NCBI RefSeq assembly: GCF_028369295.1
Contig: NZ_JAQMYP010000044.1
Coordinates: 25,665 to 89,664, forward strand
Length of the DNA stretch: 64,000 nucleotides
Reading direction: 5' to 3'
Source of the DNA: Streptomyces sp. HD
Lineage (GTDB): Bacteria; Actinomycetota; Actinomycetes; Streptomycetales; Streptomycetaceae
The notes under the pieces were generated by a model. It had not been told where the DNA came from, ran no database searches, and saw nothing but the letters and a program-made list of their open reading frames with translations. Each line of letters begins with the position of its first letter. Within the stretch, counting starts at the first letter, position 1. Positions 34,275-42,974 of the stretch are shown piece after piece. A program made the translations under genes and the position numbers.

Positions 34275-34487
34275 TCAGACTTCCGGCGCTTCCCATTCCT
34301 CCAGCAGCACAACGTCCTTCAAAAACCCCCGCACCCCGAGGAACTGCGACAAATGCTCGCGATGCTCCTCGCACGCGAGCCACGTCTTGCGCCGCTCCGG
34401 CGTATGAATCTTCGGGTTGTTCCACGCCAGCACCCACACGGCATCGGCACGGCAGCCCTTGGCAGAACAGATAGGCGTGTCACTCAC
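34275..34487 (-). CDS. Small actinobacterial hypothetical protein
   Basis: 70 aa: CSAKGCRADAVWVLAWNNPK, then IHTPERRKTWLACEEHREHL and SQFLGVRGFL. The two early Cys and the later CEEH could bind a metal. It is conserved in Streptomyces but of unknown function. GTG 34487 is the only suitable start, with a weak ribosome-binding site. The 210-nt spacer to the next gene (34488-34697) holds the DUF3099 terminator and nothing else I can support. Confidence 0.75.
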   Translation of the reverse strand: MSDTPICSAKGCRADAVWVLAWNNPKIHTPERRKTWLACEEHREHLSQFLGVRGFLKDVVLLEEWEAPEV

Positions 34488-34672
34488 GGATTCGTCTCAC
34501 AGATGCGCACAAAAGGCGACGCCGAGCAGCCACGGGGGGAGCTGCCCGGCGTCGGTCCATCGCTCCGACGGGGGATGCGGAGCGTCCACGAAGTATGTCA
34601 TGGGTAACCCGTCCCCCGGCACCGGAACAACACTATTGATCTGAGCTTTTCCTGAGCTTGGCGCGGAGTCGC

Positions 34673-34695
34673 CTGCGGAGCGCACCGCTCCGCAG
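34673..34695 (-). terminator. Terminator after the DUF3099 gene
   Basis: CTGCGGAGCG, loop CAC, CGCTCCGCAG: a perfect 10-bp stem directly after the stop codon at 34698. Confidence 0.75.
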
Positions 34696-34697
34696 GA

Positions 34698-35096
34698 TCA
34701 CGTTGCGTCGTGCGGTTTGCTTTGTTCGCCCGGCGCGGAGTCATCCGCCACATCTTCCGGGACCGATTCCGCAGAACCGTCATTCGTCCCCTGCGGCGCG
34801 ATCATCGGCCGCGTGGGCGCCATCACGAACGTCGACGGCAGACCCGGCGCATTCTCCCGCCCGGCGTTGGCGATCACCACGGCGATGTACGGCAGGATCG
34901 CCCCGAGAACCAACGCCACGATCGCGACGTGCCGTTCGACGTTCCACAGCGACGCCGCCAGGATCACCGACACCGTACGGATCGACATCGAGATGACGTA
35001 CCGGCGCTGCCGGGCGCGCACATCGTCCTGGAGCCCCGCTCGGGCCCCGGTGATCCGGAATACCTCGGACTGGCCGCCCGCGTGCAGCTTCCGCAT
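34698..35096 (-). CDS. DUF3099 membrane protein
   Basis: 132 aa: FRITGARAGLQDDVRARQRR at the start, two helices (YVISMSIRTVSVILAASLWN and HVAIVALVLGAILPYIAVVI), and an acidic disordered tail (GSAESVPEDVADDSAPGEQ). This is the DUF3099 layout found across Actinobacteria; function unknown. ATG 35096 is preceded by GGTGGAA. It is divergent from the GlsB-type gene. Confidence 0.8.
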   Translation of the reverse strand: MRKLHAGGQSEVFRITGARAGLQDDVRARQRRYVISMSIRTVSVILAASLWNVERHVAIVALVLGAILPYIAVVIANAGRENAPGLPSTFVMAPTRPMIAPQGTNDGSAESVPEDVADDSAPGEQSKPHDAT

Positions 35097-35338
35097 CAGA
35101 TTCCACCATCCGCCCGCATCGGACTCTCCCCCTGTCCGTACCCGACCGCCCCCGGTCGGAGACCCGGGCCAGGACACCTTCCACGGTACGCCCCGTCTGC
35201 GCCGCCTACGAGACCGGGGCCCCTGTCACCTGGGGGAACGCCATCAGCCGTAACGCGTACGGCGGTACCCGGCATGCGGCGTACCGGAGCCGCACCAAGA
35301 CTGGCCGTAATCCTCACCCCGAGGCGTAGGAGGCGGCC

Positions 35339-35617
35339 ATGGGCTGGTTGTGGGCGATCATCGTGGGATTCGTGCTGGGCCTGCTCGCGAAGCTGCTCAT
35401 CCCGGGCAAGCAGCACAGCCCTCTCTGGCTGACCACCATCTTCGGCATGCTCGGCGCCATCGTCGGCAACTCCATCGCCCGAGCGTTCGGCGTCGACTCG
35501 ACACGCGGCATCGACTGGAGCCGCCACATCTTCCAGATCGTCGCAGCGGTGATCATCGTGTACGTGGGGGACATGCTGTACATGGCGACGCTGGGCAAGA
35601 AGAAGCAGCGGACGTGA
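35339..35617 (+). CDS. GlsB/YeaQ/YmgE-family stress membrane protein
   Basis: 92 aa with three hydrophobic helices: WLWAIIVGFVLGLLAKLLIP, WLTTIFGMLGAIVGNSIARA and HIFQIVAAVIIVYVGDMLYM. The GxxxGxxAxxxxPG and GxxGAxxG patterns are those of transglycosylase-associated/YeaQ proteins. A strong GGAGG precedes ATG 35339. The role is stress-linked in enteric bacteria and undefined here. Confidence 0.85.
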   Translation: MGWLWAIIVGFVLGLLAKLLIPGKQHSPLWLTTIFGMLGAIVGNSIARAFGVDSTRGIDWSRHIFQIVAAVIIVYVGDMLYMATLGKKKQRT

Positions 35618-35634
35618 GGCGATCAACGCCCTAG

Positions 35635-35690
35635 GGGAAGCGCCCCGAAAGGGGCGCGGGGAACTGCGCGACCAGCCACAACGAACCAGT
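35635..35690 (+). repeat. Intergenic repeat family A, copy 3, with hairpin
   Basis: GCGCCCC-GAAA-GGGGCGC forms a 7-bp GNRA-type hairpin whose 3' arm is the start of the core GGCGCGGGGAACTGCGCGA (35653-35671). It probably doubles as the terminator of the GlsB-type gene. Confidence 0.8.
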
Positions 35691-35733
35691 AGCCCGCAGA
35701 TCACCGCACCCCTACGGCGAATCCCGCAAAACC

Positions 35734-37002
35734 CTACGAGCCGGTGACCTCAACCGCCGCGAGGTTCTTCTTCCCCCGCCGCAGCACCAGCCACCGCTCG
35801 TGCAGCAGGTCCTCCTTCGCCGGCACGGCATCCTCCGCGGCGACCTTCACGTTGTTCACGTACGCCCCGCCCTCCTTCACGGTCCGCCGCGCAGCAGACT
35901 TGCTGGCGACAAGGCCGACCTCGGCGAACAGGTCGACCACCGGACCGAGCTCGGCAACCTTCACATGCGGCACCTCGGACAGCGCAGCAGCCAGCGTCGC
36001 CGCATCCAGCTCCGCCAGCTCCCCCTGCCCGAAGAGCGCACGGGACGCGGCGATCACCGCGGCCGTCTGGTCGGCGCCGTGCACCAGCGTCGTCAGCTCC
36101 TCGGCGAGAGCCCGCTGCGCGGCCCGCGCCTGCGGACGCTCCTCCGTCTGCTTCTCCAGCTCCTCCAGCTCCGCACGGGACTTGAAGGACAGGATCCGCA
36201 TGTACGTCGAGATGTCCCGGTCGTCCGCGTTCAGCCAGAACTGGTAGAACGCGTACGGCGTCGTCATCTCCGGGTCGAGCCAGATGGCGCCGCCCTCGGT
36301 CTTGCCGAACTTGGTGCCGTCCGCCTTGGTCATCAGCGGGGTCGCCAGCGCGTGCACGCCCGCGTGCGGCTCCAGGCGGTGGATCAGGTCCAGACCCGCC
36401 GTGAGGTTGCCCCACTGGTCGCTGCCGCCCTGCTGGAGCGTGCAGCCGTGCCGCCGGTACAGCTCCAGGAAGTCCATGCCCTGGAGCAGTTGGTAGCTGA
36501 ACTCCGTGTAGCTGATGCCCTCTTCGGACTGGAGCCGACGGGCGACCGAGTCCTTGGTGAGCATCTTGTTGACGCGGAAGTGCTTGCCGATGTCCCGCAG
36601 GAACTCGATGGCCGACATGCCGGCCGTCCAGTCCAGGTTGTTCACCATCGTCGCGGCGTTGTCGCCCTCGAAGGAGAGGAAGGGCTCGATCTGCGCGCGC
36701 AGACGGTTCACCCAGTTCGCGACCGTCTCCGGGTCGTTCAGCGTGCGCTCGGCCGTCGGGCGCGGGTCGCCGATCTGGCCCGTGGCGCCGCCGACCAGCG
36801 CGAGCGGGCGCAGGCCCGCCTGCTGGAGGCGGCGCATGGTGAGGACCTGGACCAGGTGGCCGACGTGCAGGCTGGCCGCGGTCGGGTCGAAACCGCAATA
36901 GAACGTGACGGGACCGTCCGCGAGAGCCTTGCGCAATGCGTCCTCGTCGGTGGACAGGGCGATCACGCCACGCCACTTCAGCTCGTCGACGATGTCCGTC
37001 AC
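35734..37002 (-). CDS. tyrS: Tyrosyl-tRNA synthetase
   Basis: 422-aa class Ic aminoacyl-tRNA synthetase charging tRNA-Tyr. The HIGH-type motif is HVGH near residue 50, the tyrosine-binding YELLQG-like stretch reads FSYQLLQGMD near 175, and the KMSKS-type loop is KADGTKFGKT near 230. A C-terminal S4 RNA-binding domain (SKSAARRTVKEGGAYVNNVK) completes it. GTG 37002 has GGAG 11 nt upstream. It follows tldE by 66 nt on the same strand, too short a gap for a T-box leader. Confidence 0.96.
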   Translation of the reverse strand: MTDIVDELKWRGVIALSTDEDALRKALADGPVTFYCGFDPTAASLHVGHLVQVLTMRRLQQAGLRPLALVGGATGQIGDPRPTAERTLNDPETVANWVNRLRAQIEPFLSFEGDNAATMVNNLDWTAGMSAIEFLRDIGKHFRVNKMLTKDSVARRLQSEEGISYTEFSYQLLQGMDFLELYRRHGCTLQQGGSDQWGNLTAGLDLIHRLEPHAGVHALATPLMTKADGTKFGKTEGGAIWLDPEMTTPYAFYQFWLNADDRDISTYMRILSFKSRAELEELEKQTEERPQARAAQRALAEELTTLVHGADQTAAVIAASRALFGQGELAELDAATLAAALSEVPHVKVAELGPVVDLFAEVGLVASKSAARRTVKEGGAYVNNVKVAAEDAVPAKEDLLHERWLVLRRGKKNLAAVEVTGS

Positions 37003-37068
37003 GGTTCTCGTGTCTCCTCGATGATCTTCGGCCGGTCGGATGACAGCCGACTGCAAACGCCTACGAGG

Positions 37069-38472
37069 TTATACGCCCTGACTGACAGAGCTCATGTTGA
37101 AATCGGGGACGCGCAGCGCGGGCATCGCCGCCCTGGTGAACCAGTCGCTCCACTCCCGGGGCAGGGTCTTCTCCGTACGCCCCGCCTCGGTCGCCCGCCC
37201 GAGCAGGCCCACCGGCGACTCGTTGAACCGGAAGTTGTTGACCTCGCCGGTCACCTCGCCGTTCTCGACGAGGTAGACACCGTCCCGGGTCAGGCCGGTG
37301 AGCAGCAGGGTCGCCGGGTCGACCTCGCGGATGTACCAGAGGCAGGTCAGCAGCAGCCCTCGCTCGGTGTTCGCGACCATCTCCTCGATCGACCGGTCCT
37401 CGCCGCCGTCCAGGATCAGGTTGTCGATGCCCGGCGCCACCGGCAGACCGGTCAGCCCCGCACTGTGCCGACTGGTCATGAGGTGCTTCAGCTCGCCCTC
37501 ACGCAGCCACTCCGTCGCCCCGAGCGGCAGCCCGTTGTCGAACACCGACTGGTCGCCCCCGGAGGAGTGCGCGATCACGAAGGGCGCGGACTCAAGGCCC
37601 GGCTCGTTCGGGTCGCTGCGCAGCGTCAGCGGCAGCTCGCTCAGCTTCTCGCCGACACGCGTCTTGCCGCCGGGCTTGGAGAACACCGTCCGGCCCTCGA
37701 CCGCGTCCCGCCCGGACGCCGACCACATCTGGTAGATCAGCAGGTCGGCCACGGCGGTCGGCGGCAGCAGCGTCTCGTACCGGCCCGCCGGCAGCTCCAG
37801 ACGCCGCTCGGCCCAGCCGAGCCGTACGGCCAGCTCGGCATCGAGCGTCGTGGGGTCGACGTCCTTGAAGTCCCGCGTGGAGCGCCCCGCCCACGCCGAG
37901 CGGGTGCGGTCCGGCGACTTGGCGTTCAGCTCCAGCGTCCCGTTGGGCTGGTCGTGCCGCAGCCGCAGCCCCGTGGAGGTGCCCACGTACGTCGACACCA
38001 GCTCGTGGTTGGCGAAGCCGTACAACTCCCGCCCGCCCGCACGCGCGCGTGCGAACGCCTCGCCGAGCGCCGGGGCGAAGTCGGCGAACACGGTGGACGA
38101 CGTCTCGGCCGGGCCGTCCGTGAAGTCCGGCGACGCCGATACGTCCGTCACCAGCGGCTGCGCGTCCTCGGCGGGCCCGGCACCGCGCGCGGCGGCCTCG
38201 GCTGCCCGCACCAGCGGCTCCAGCTCGTCCGCGGTCACGGCCGACCGGGACACCACCCCGGAGGCCGTGCCCTCCTTGCCGTCGACGGTCGCGACGACGG
38301 TGAGCGTCCGCCCGCGCGTGACGCCGTTCGTGGTGAGCGCGTTGCCCGCCCAGCGCAGATTGGCGGTCGACTGCTCGTCGGCGATGACGACGCACCCGTC
38401 GGCCCGCGAGAGCTCAAGGGCCCGCTCGACGATCTCGTGCGGCTTGTGCGCCTTGGGGGAGTGAGCGCTCAT
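37069..38472 (-). CDS. TldE/PmbA-like subunit of the TldD/TldE protease
   Basis: 467 aa, TldD/PmbA fold without the metal-binding HExxxH. This identifies the TldE-type partner, which forms a heterodimer with TldD that degrades unfolded peptides and matures some modified peptides. Landmarks: NGVTRGRTLTVVATVDGKEG near residue 50, SAWAGRSTRDFKDVD near 190 and FNESPVGLLGRATEAGRTEK near 425. ATG 38472 overlaps the tldD stop (ATGA), so the two are co-translated. Confidence 0.88.
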   Translation of the reverse strand: MSAHSPKAHKPHEIVERALELSRADGCVVIADEQSTANLRWAGNALTTNGVTRGRTLTVVATVDGKEGTASGVVSRSAVTADELEPLVRAAEAAARGAGPAEDAQPLVTDVSASPDFTDGPAETSSTVFADFAPALGEAFARARAGGRELYGFANHELVSTYVGTSTGLRLRHDQPNGTLELNAKSPDRTRSAWAGRSTRDFKDVDPTTLDAELAVRLGWAERRLELPAGRYETLLPPTAVADLLIYQMWSASGRDAVEGRTVFSKPGGKTRVGEKLSELPLTLRSDPNEPGLESAPFVIAHSSGGDQSVFDNGLPLGATEWLREGELKHLMTSRHSAGLTGLPVAPGIDNLILDGGEDRSIEEMVANTERGLLLTCLWYIREVDPATLLLTGLTRDGVYLVENGEVTGEVNNFRFNESPVGLLGRATEAGRTEKTLPREWSDWFTRAAMPALRVPDFNMSSVSQGV

Positions 38473-39992
38473 CGACCGGCCTCCTGGGTGGTGTTGAGAA
38501 TGTTGACGCCCTTGAAGAGGGCCGACGGGCAGCCGTGCGAGACGGCCGCGACCTGCCCCGGCTGCGCCTTGCCACAGTTGAAGGCACCGCCCAGGACATA
38601 CGTCTGCGGACCGCCCACCGCGGCCATCGAACCCCAGAAGTCGGTGGTCGTCGCCTGGTACGCGACGTCCCGCAGCTGCCCGGTGATCCGCCCGTTCTCG
38701 ATCCTGAAGAACCGCTGCCCGGTGAACTGGAAGTTGTAGCGCTGCATGTCGATCGACCAGGACCGGTCGCCGACGACATAGATCCCGCGGTCGACGCTCC
38801 CGATCAGATCCTCGGTCGACATCCCGGCCGGATCCGGCTGCAGCGACACGTTGGCCATGCGCTGCACCGGCACATGGCCGGGGGAGTCGGCGAACGCGCA
38901 CCCGTTGGACCGTTCGAACCCGGTCAGCTTCGCGATCCGCCGGTCCAGCTGGTAGCCGACGAGCGTGCCGTTCTTCACCAGGTCCCAGGACTGCCCGGCG
39001 ACGCCCTCGTCGTCGTACCCGATGGTCGCCAGGCCGTGCTCGGCGGTGCGGTCACCGGTGACGTTCATCAGGTCGGAGCCGTACCGGAGCTTGCCGAGCT
39101 GGTCGAAGGTGGCGAAGGAGGTGCCCGCGTAGGCGGCCTCGTAGCCGAGGGCACGGTCCAGTTCGGTGGCGTGGCCGATGGACTCGTGGATGGTCAGCCA
39201 CAGGTTGGAGGGGTCCACGACGAGGTCGTACGGCCCCGCCTGGACACTCGGCGCCCGCATCTTCTCGGCGAGCAGCTCGGGGATGCGCGCCAGCTCGTCG
39301 TCCCAGTCCCAGCCGGTGCCCGTCAGGTACTCCCAGCCGCGTCCGACGGGCGGTGCGATGGTGCGCATGGAGTCGAACTCGCCGCTGGACTCGTCGACCG
39401 ACACGGCGGTCAGCTGCGGGTGCAGCCGGACGCGCTGCTGGGTGGTCACGGTCCCGGCGGTGTCGGCGTAGAACTTGTTCTCATGGACGGTGAGCAGCGA
39501 GGCGTCGACGTGGTTCACCCCGTCCGCCGCCAGCAGCCGCGCGCTCCAGTCCGCCAGCAGCCCCGACTTCTCCTCGTCGGGCACGCCGAACGGATCGATC
39601 TCGTACGACGAGATCCATGTCTTCTCGCTGTGCACGGGCTCGTCGGCGAGTTCCACCCGCTCGTCCGACCCGGCGGCCTTGATCACCTGGGCGGACAGCT
39701 TCGCCATCGCCACCGCCTGCGAGGCGACCTTGGCGGCGGCGTCCAGTGTCAGATCGACACCCGACGCGAACCCCCAGGTCCCGCCGTGCACCACCCGCAC
39801 CGCGTACCCGAGGTCGGTGGTGTCCGACGAACCGGCGAGCCTGGCGTCCCGCAAACGCCAGGACGCGCTGCGCACCCGCTCGAACCGGAAGTCCGCGTGT
39901 TCGGCACCCAGCGCACGCGCGCGTGCCAGCGCGGCGTCGGCCAGGGCGCGTAGCGGAAGCGCCGTAAAGGCTTCATCGATCGTATGGGGCAC
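38469..39992 (-). CDS. tldD: TldD metalloprotease subunit
   Basis: 507 aa with the zinc motif HESIGH (HExxxH) near residue 275 and the downstream Cys-rich end (LGGAFNCGKAQPGQVAAVSHG) typical of TldD. It is the catalytic partner of the next gene. GTG 39992 has GGGAG 7 nt upstream. Divergent from fabG, with a 240-nt spacer that contains fabG control sequences. No RiPP precursor is recognisable beside the pair, so a general peptide-degrading role is likelier here. Confidence 0.9.
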   Translation of the reverse strand: MPHTIDEAFTALPLRALADAALARARALGAEHADFRFERVRSASWRLRDARLAGSSDTTDLGYAVRVVHGGTWGFASGVDLTLDAAAKVASQAVAMAKLSAQVIKAAGSDERVELADEPVHSEKTWISSYEIDPFGVPDEEKSGLLADWSARLLAADGVNHVDASLLTVHENKFYADTAGTVTTQQRVRLHPQLTAVSVDESSGEFDSMRTIAPPVGRGWEYLTGTGWDWDDELARIPELLAEKMRAPSVQAGPYDLVVDPSNLWLTIHESIGHATELDRALGYEAAYAGTSFATFDQLGKLRYGSDLMNVTGDRTAEHGLATIGYDDEGVAGQSWDLVKNGTLVGYQLDRRIAKLTGFERSNGCAFADSPGHVPVQRMANVSLQPDPAGMSTEDLIGSVDRGIYVVGDRSWSIDMQRYNFQFTGQRFFRIENGRITGQLRDVAYQATTTDFWGSMAAVGGPQTYVLGGAFNCGKAQPGQVAAVSHGCPSALFKGVNILNTTQEAGR

Positions 39993-40095
39993 GGAGGTCT
40001 CCCTGCTGTCGTGGCCTGTCGGCACCGATCATTTCGCGCGGACACGGCCACGGACCACAGGTTTCCGGCTGGAGTCGGCAACTTTCTGTAGGGAC

Positions 40096-40125
40096 CCGAC
40101 AGTGACGCCGGTAAGCCACTGTCGG
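40096..40125. promoter_or_regulatory. 9-bp inverted repeat upstream of fabG
   Basis: CCGACAGTG and CACTGTCGG separated by 12 nt, lying just before the fabG promoter. It could be an operator for a fatty-acid regulator, or a hairpin. Confidence 0.45.
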
Positions 40126-40133
40126 TGCCCGAA

Positions 40134-40163
40134 TGTCCGATGCCGGGACGGGACCGATAGGTT
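40134..40163 (+). promoter_or_regulatory. Candidate fabG-fabI promoter
   Basis: TGTCCG (40134-40139), 18-nt spacer, TAGGTT (40158-40163). The implied leader is about 60 nt. Confidence 0.4.
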
Positions 40164-40232
40164 TTCGGAGAAGCCGCCTGTCATCCAGCTGTTCGGGCGG
40201 GTGTGTCAGACCCCTATCGAAAGGGTGATCCG

Positions 40233-40937
40233 TTGAGCCGCTCGGTTCTCGTCACCGGAGGCAACCGGGGCATCGGCCTCGCCATCGCCCGCGCTTTCGC
40301 CGACGCCGGCGACAAGGTCGCGATCACATACCGCTCGGGTGAGCCGCCGGCCGGCTTCCTGGCCGTCAAGTGCGACATCACCGACACCGAGCAGGTGGAG
40401 CAGGCCTACAAGGAGATCGAGGCCGAGCACGGCCCGGTCGAGGTTCTGATCGCCAACGCCGGCGTCACCAAGGACCAGCTCCTGATGCGCATGTCCGAGG
40501 AGGACTTCACGTCCGTCCTCGACACCAACCTCACCGGCACCTTCCGTGTGGTCAAGCGTGCCAACCGCGGCATGCTGCGCGCCAAGAAGGGCCGCGTCGT
40601 CCTGATCTCCTCCGTCGTCGGCCTCTACGGCGGCCCGGGCCAGGCGAACTACGCGGCCTCCAAGGCCGGCCTGGTCGGCTTCGCGCGCTCTCTCGCCCGT
40701 GAGCTGGGCTCGCGCAACATCACCTTCAACGTCGTCGCGCCCGGCTTCGTCGACACCGACATGACCAAGGTGCTCACCGACGAGCAGCGTGAGGGCATCG
40801 TGAAGCAGGTGCCGCTCGGTCGTTACGCGCAGCCGGAGGAGATCGCCGCGACGGTGCGGTTCCTCGCCTCGGACGACGCCTCGTACATCACTGGAGCCGT
40901 CATCCCCGTTGACGGCGGACTGGGAATGGGTCACTGA
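40233..40937 (+). CDS. fabG: 3-oxoacyl-ACP reductase FabG (TTG start)
   Basis: 234-aa SDR of type II fatty-acid synthesis, reducing 3-oxoacyl-ACP with NADPH. The cofactor motif is TGGNRGIG at residue 9, the active site is SSVVGLYGG...YAASK (Ser, Tyr, Lys present), and the chain ends PVDGGLGMGH. I chose TTG 40233 because AAGGG lies 7 nt upstream and the product then starts (M)SRSVLVTGG, as in S. coelicolor FabG; GTG 40203 is in frame but lacks a site. fabI follows 5 nt later. Confidence 0.95.
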   Translation: MSRSVLVTGGNRGIGLAIARAFADAGDKVAITYRSGEPPAGFLAVKCDITDTEQVEQAYKEIEAEHGPVEVLIANAGVTKDQLLMRMSEEDFTSVLDTNLTGTFRVVKRANRGMLRAKKGRVVLISSVVGLYGGPGQANYAASKAGLVGFARSLARELGSRNITFNVVAPGFVDTDMTKVLTDEQREGIVKQVPLGRYAQPEEIAATVRFLASDDASYITGAVIPVDGGLGMGH

Positions 40938-40942
40938 TCACC

Positions 40943-41710
40943 ATGAGCGGAATTCTTGAGGGCAAGCGCATCCTGATCACCGGTGTGCTGACGGAGGCCT
41001 CCATCGCCTTCCACGCCGCGAAGCTGGCCCAGGAGCAGGGCGCCGAGGTCATCCTCACCGCGTTCCCGCGGCCCACGCTGACCGAGCGCATCGCCAAGAA
41101 GCTCCCCAAGCCCACCAAGGTCATCGAGCTCGACGTCACCAACGACGAGCACCTCGGGCGCCTGGCCGACCTCGTCGGCGAAGAGCTCGGCGGCCTCGAC
41201 GGCGTCGTGCACTCCATCGGCTTCGCCCCGCAGGACGCGCTCGGCGGCAACTTCCTGAACACGCCGTTCGAGTCGGTCGCCACGGCCATGCACGTCTCGG
41301 CGTACTCCCTGAAGTCGCTCACCATGGCCTGCCTGCCGCTGATGCAGAACGGCGGCTCGGTCGTCGGCCTCACCTTCGACGCGCAGTACGCCTGGCCGCA
41401 GTACGACTGGATGGGCCCGGCCAAGGCCGCGCTGGAGGCCACCAGCCGCTACATGGCCCGTGACCTGGGCAAGCAGAACATCCGCTGCAACCTCGTCTCG
41501 GCGGGCCCGCTCGGCTCCATGGCCGCCAAGTCCATCCCGGGCTTCAGCGAGCTGGCCTCCGTCTGGGACGACCGCTCCCCGCTGGAGTGGGACCTCAAGG
41601 ACCCGGAGCCGGCCGGCCGCGGCATCGTCGCGCTGCTGAGCGACTGGTTCCCGAAGACCACCGGCGAGATCATCCACGTGGACGGCGGTCTGCACGCCAT
41701 CGGCGCCTGA
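40943..41710 (+). CDS. fabI: Enoyl-ACP reductase FabI (InhA type)
   Basis: 255-aa NADH-dependent enoyl-ACP reductase, the last step of each fatty-acid elongation cycle. It has the divergent SDR cofactor motif ITGVLTEASIAFHAA and the active-site YDWMGPAKAALE (Tyr-x6-Lys), typical of InhA/FabI, the isoniazid/triclosan target family. It forms an operon with fabG and ends at a terminator hairpin. Confidence 0.95.
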   Translation: MSGILEGKRILITGVLTEASIAFHAAKLAQEQGAEVILTAFPRPTLTERIAKKLPKPTKVIELDVTNDEHLGRLADLVGEELGGLDGVVHSIGFAPQDALGGNFLNTPFESVATAMHVSAYSLKSLTMACLPLMQNGGSVVGLTFDAQYAWPQYDWMGPAKAALEATSRYMARDLGKQNIRCNLVSAGPLGSMAAKSIPGFSELASVWDDRSPLEWDLKDPEPAGRGIVALLSDWFPKTTGEIIHVDGGLHAIGA

Positions 41711-41726
41711 TCCCACCCGCGTCGCC

Positions 41727-41765
41727 GACGCCCCGTTTCCCGCAGCGCGCGGGGAGCGGGGCGTC
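41727..41765 (+). terminator. fabG-fabI terminator
   Basis: GACGCCCCG pairs with CGGGGCGTC, with an inner CCCGC/GCGGG stem. It starts 17 nt after the fabI stop. Confidence 0.75.
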
Positions 41766-41871
41766 ACCCGTTCGGGCTATCCGGCGAGGCGGCCGAGGCC
41801 GGCAACAGCGCACCCTGGAGTACGCGTTCATCCCGCGAGCCCCTCTCCCGTACGGCCGAGGAGGTCCCGTT

Positions 41872-42222
41872 GTGCGCTTGTTCCGCCGCCTGGCCTCAAC
41901 GTCCGTCGCCGTCGCGCTCGTACTGCCCCTGTCGTACGAGGCGATAGCCCACGCGCGTGTGCCCGCCGCCGAGGTGCGGCCCCAGGAGCCGTTCGGCGCC
42001 GCATGCCGCGTCCGAGTCACCGGATCCCAGGTGACCGCTTACTGCCACAACCCCTATCCAGGTACCGATCGCGTGAGCCTGCACGTCGAGTGCGCCCGTT
42101 GGTGGGACATCGACAGCGACGGCTCACCGGTGGACGCCGGGCCCGCACAGACCGTGCGGCTGACCGGGCGCTGCTGGAAGGAGGTCGGCTCGGTGTGGGT
42201 CAGTCACGACCGGGAGGGCTGA
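41872..42222 (+). CDS. Secreted hypothetical protein
   Basis: 116 aa: signal peptide MRLFRRLASTSVAVALVLPL ... AIAHA, then a small beta-rich domain with four Cys (AACRVRV, AYCHNPY, VECARWW, GRCWKEV) that could make two disulphides. No family is recognised. GTG 41872 has GAGGAGG 7 nt upstream. Its last 23 nt overlap the 3' end of the convergent GntR gene. Confidence 0.75.
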   Translation: MRLFRRLASTSVAVALVLPLSYEAIAHARVPAAEVRPQEPFGAACRVRVTGSQVTAYCHNPYPGTDRVSLHVECARWWDIDSDGSPVDAGPAQTVRLTGRCWKEVGSVWVSHDREG

Positions 42223-42892
42223 AGCGCCTCGGACGGCACAGGAACGGATAGCTCGCCGCCTCGGCCGCGGCCGCCGTCGCGTCGCCCGCGCGGATCGCGT
42301 CGACCAGACGCGCGTGGTCCATGTGCGTCTCCGGCGTCAGCTCCGTGCCGACGTCCTCGCGCAGCCAGTCCCGCAGCACCTCGCCCAGGTCGGCGTACAT
42401 CGCGGTCATCACGTCGTTGTGGGAGGCCGCCACCACTGCCAGATGGAACGTCGCGTCGGCCGCCACGAACGCCTCCGCGTCCCCCGACTCCCAGGCCTCC
42501 TCGCGCCGCACCAGCAGCGCGTCCAGCTGCTTGAGGTCCTTCTCCGTGCGCCGCTCGGCGGCCAGCTGCGCCGCGGACGACTCCAGCGTGGCGCGCAGCT
42601 CGGCGATGTGCCGGGGGTCGGCGTCGGCGAAGCGGCGGTGCATCACGCCGGCCAGCTCGCTGGTCGCCACCACATAGGTGCCGGAGCCCTGGCGGATGTC
42701 CAGCAGGCCGTTGTGCGCGAGCGCGCGGACCGCCTCGCGCACGGTGTTGCGCGCCACGCCGAGCTGCTCGACCAGCTCGGGCTCGGTCGGGATACGGGAG
42801 CCGACGGGCCACTCGCCCGAGGTGATCTGGTTCCGCAACGCCGCGATGACCTGCTCGGACAGCGCCGAGCGGCGGGGGTGGCTCAGGGGCAT
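42200..42892 (-). CDS. FadR/GntR-family transcriptional regulator
   Basis: 230 aa. The N-terminal winged helix (SEQVIAALRNQITSGEWPVG, then VARNTVREAVRALAHNGLLD and IRQGSGTYV) is classic GntR. The C-terminal all-helical FCD domain (AELRATLESSAAQLAAERRT, ATFHLAVVAASHN, HARLVDAIRAGDA) carries Asp/His residues that may bind a metal and a carboxylate effector. It is divergent from the MFS gene, with palindromes between them, so it probably controls that gene and itself. ATG 42892 is the start. Confidence 0.9.
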   Translation of the reverse strand: MPLSHPRRSALSEQVIAALRNQITSGEWPVGSRIPTEPELVEQLGVARNTVREAVRALAHNGLLDIRQGSGTYVVATSELAGVMHRRFADADPRHIAELRATLESSAAQLAAERRTEKDLKQLDALLVRREEAWESGDAEAFVAADATFHLAVVAASHNDVMTAMYADLGEVLRDWLREDVGTELTPETHMDHARLVDAIRAGDATAAAAEAASYPFLCRPRRFSPPGRD

Positions 42893-42936
42893 GGCACACC
42901 TTCGCACGGGAGGACCCGGACCGAGGGGACCGGGGG

Positions 42937-42967
42937 TGGACAACCAATCATCCCATGATTCTATGAT
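42937..42967 (+). promoter_or_regulatory. Leaderless MFS promoter with overlapping palindromes
   Basis: TGGACA (42937-42942), 19-nt spacer, TATGAT (42962-42967), 7 nt before ATG 42975. ATCAT-CCC-ATGAT and CCCAT...ATGGG inverted repeats overlap the -10, as expected for a repressor site of the divergent GntR protein. Confidence 0.55.
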
Positions 42968-42974
42968 GGGCCTC

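Noticed and set aside
37003..37068. T-box leader before tyrS
   Set aside because: Only 66 nt separate tyrS from tldE, with no specifier or antiterminator structure.
37069..39992. RiPP cluster based on tldD/tldE
   Set aside because: No precursor peptide, cyclase or exporter nearby; the pair is a general housekeeping protease in most genomes.
40233..41710. Biosynthetic gene cluster around fabG/fabI
   Set aside because: No KS, ACP, AT or tailoring genes are adjacent; this is the primary fatty-acid pair.
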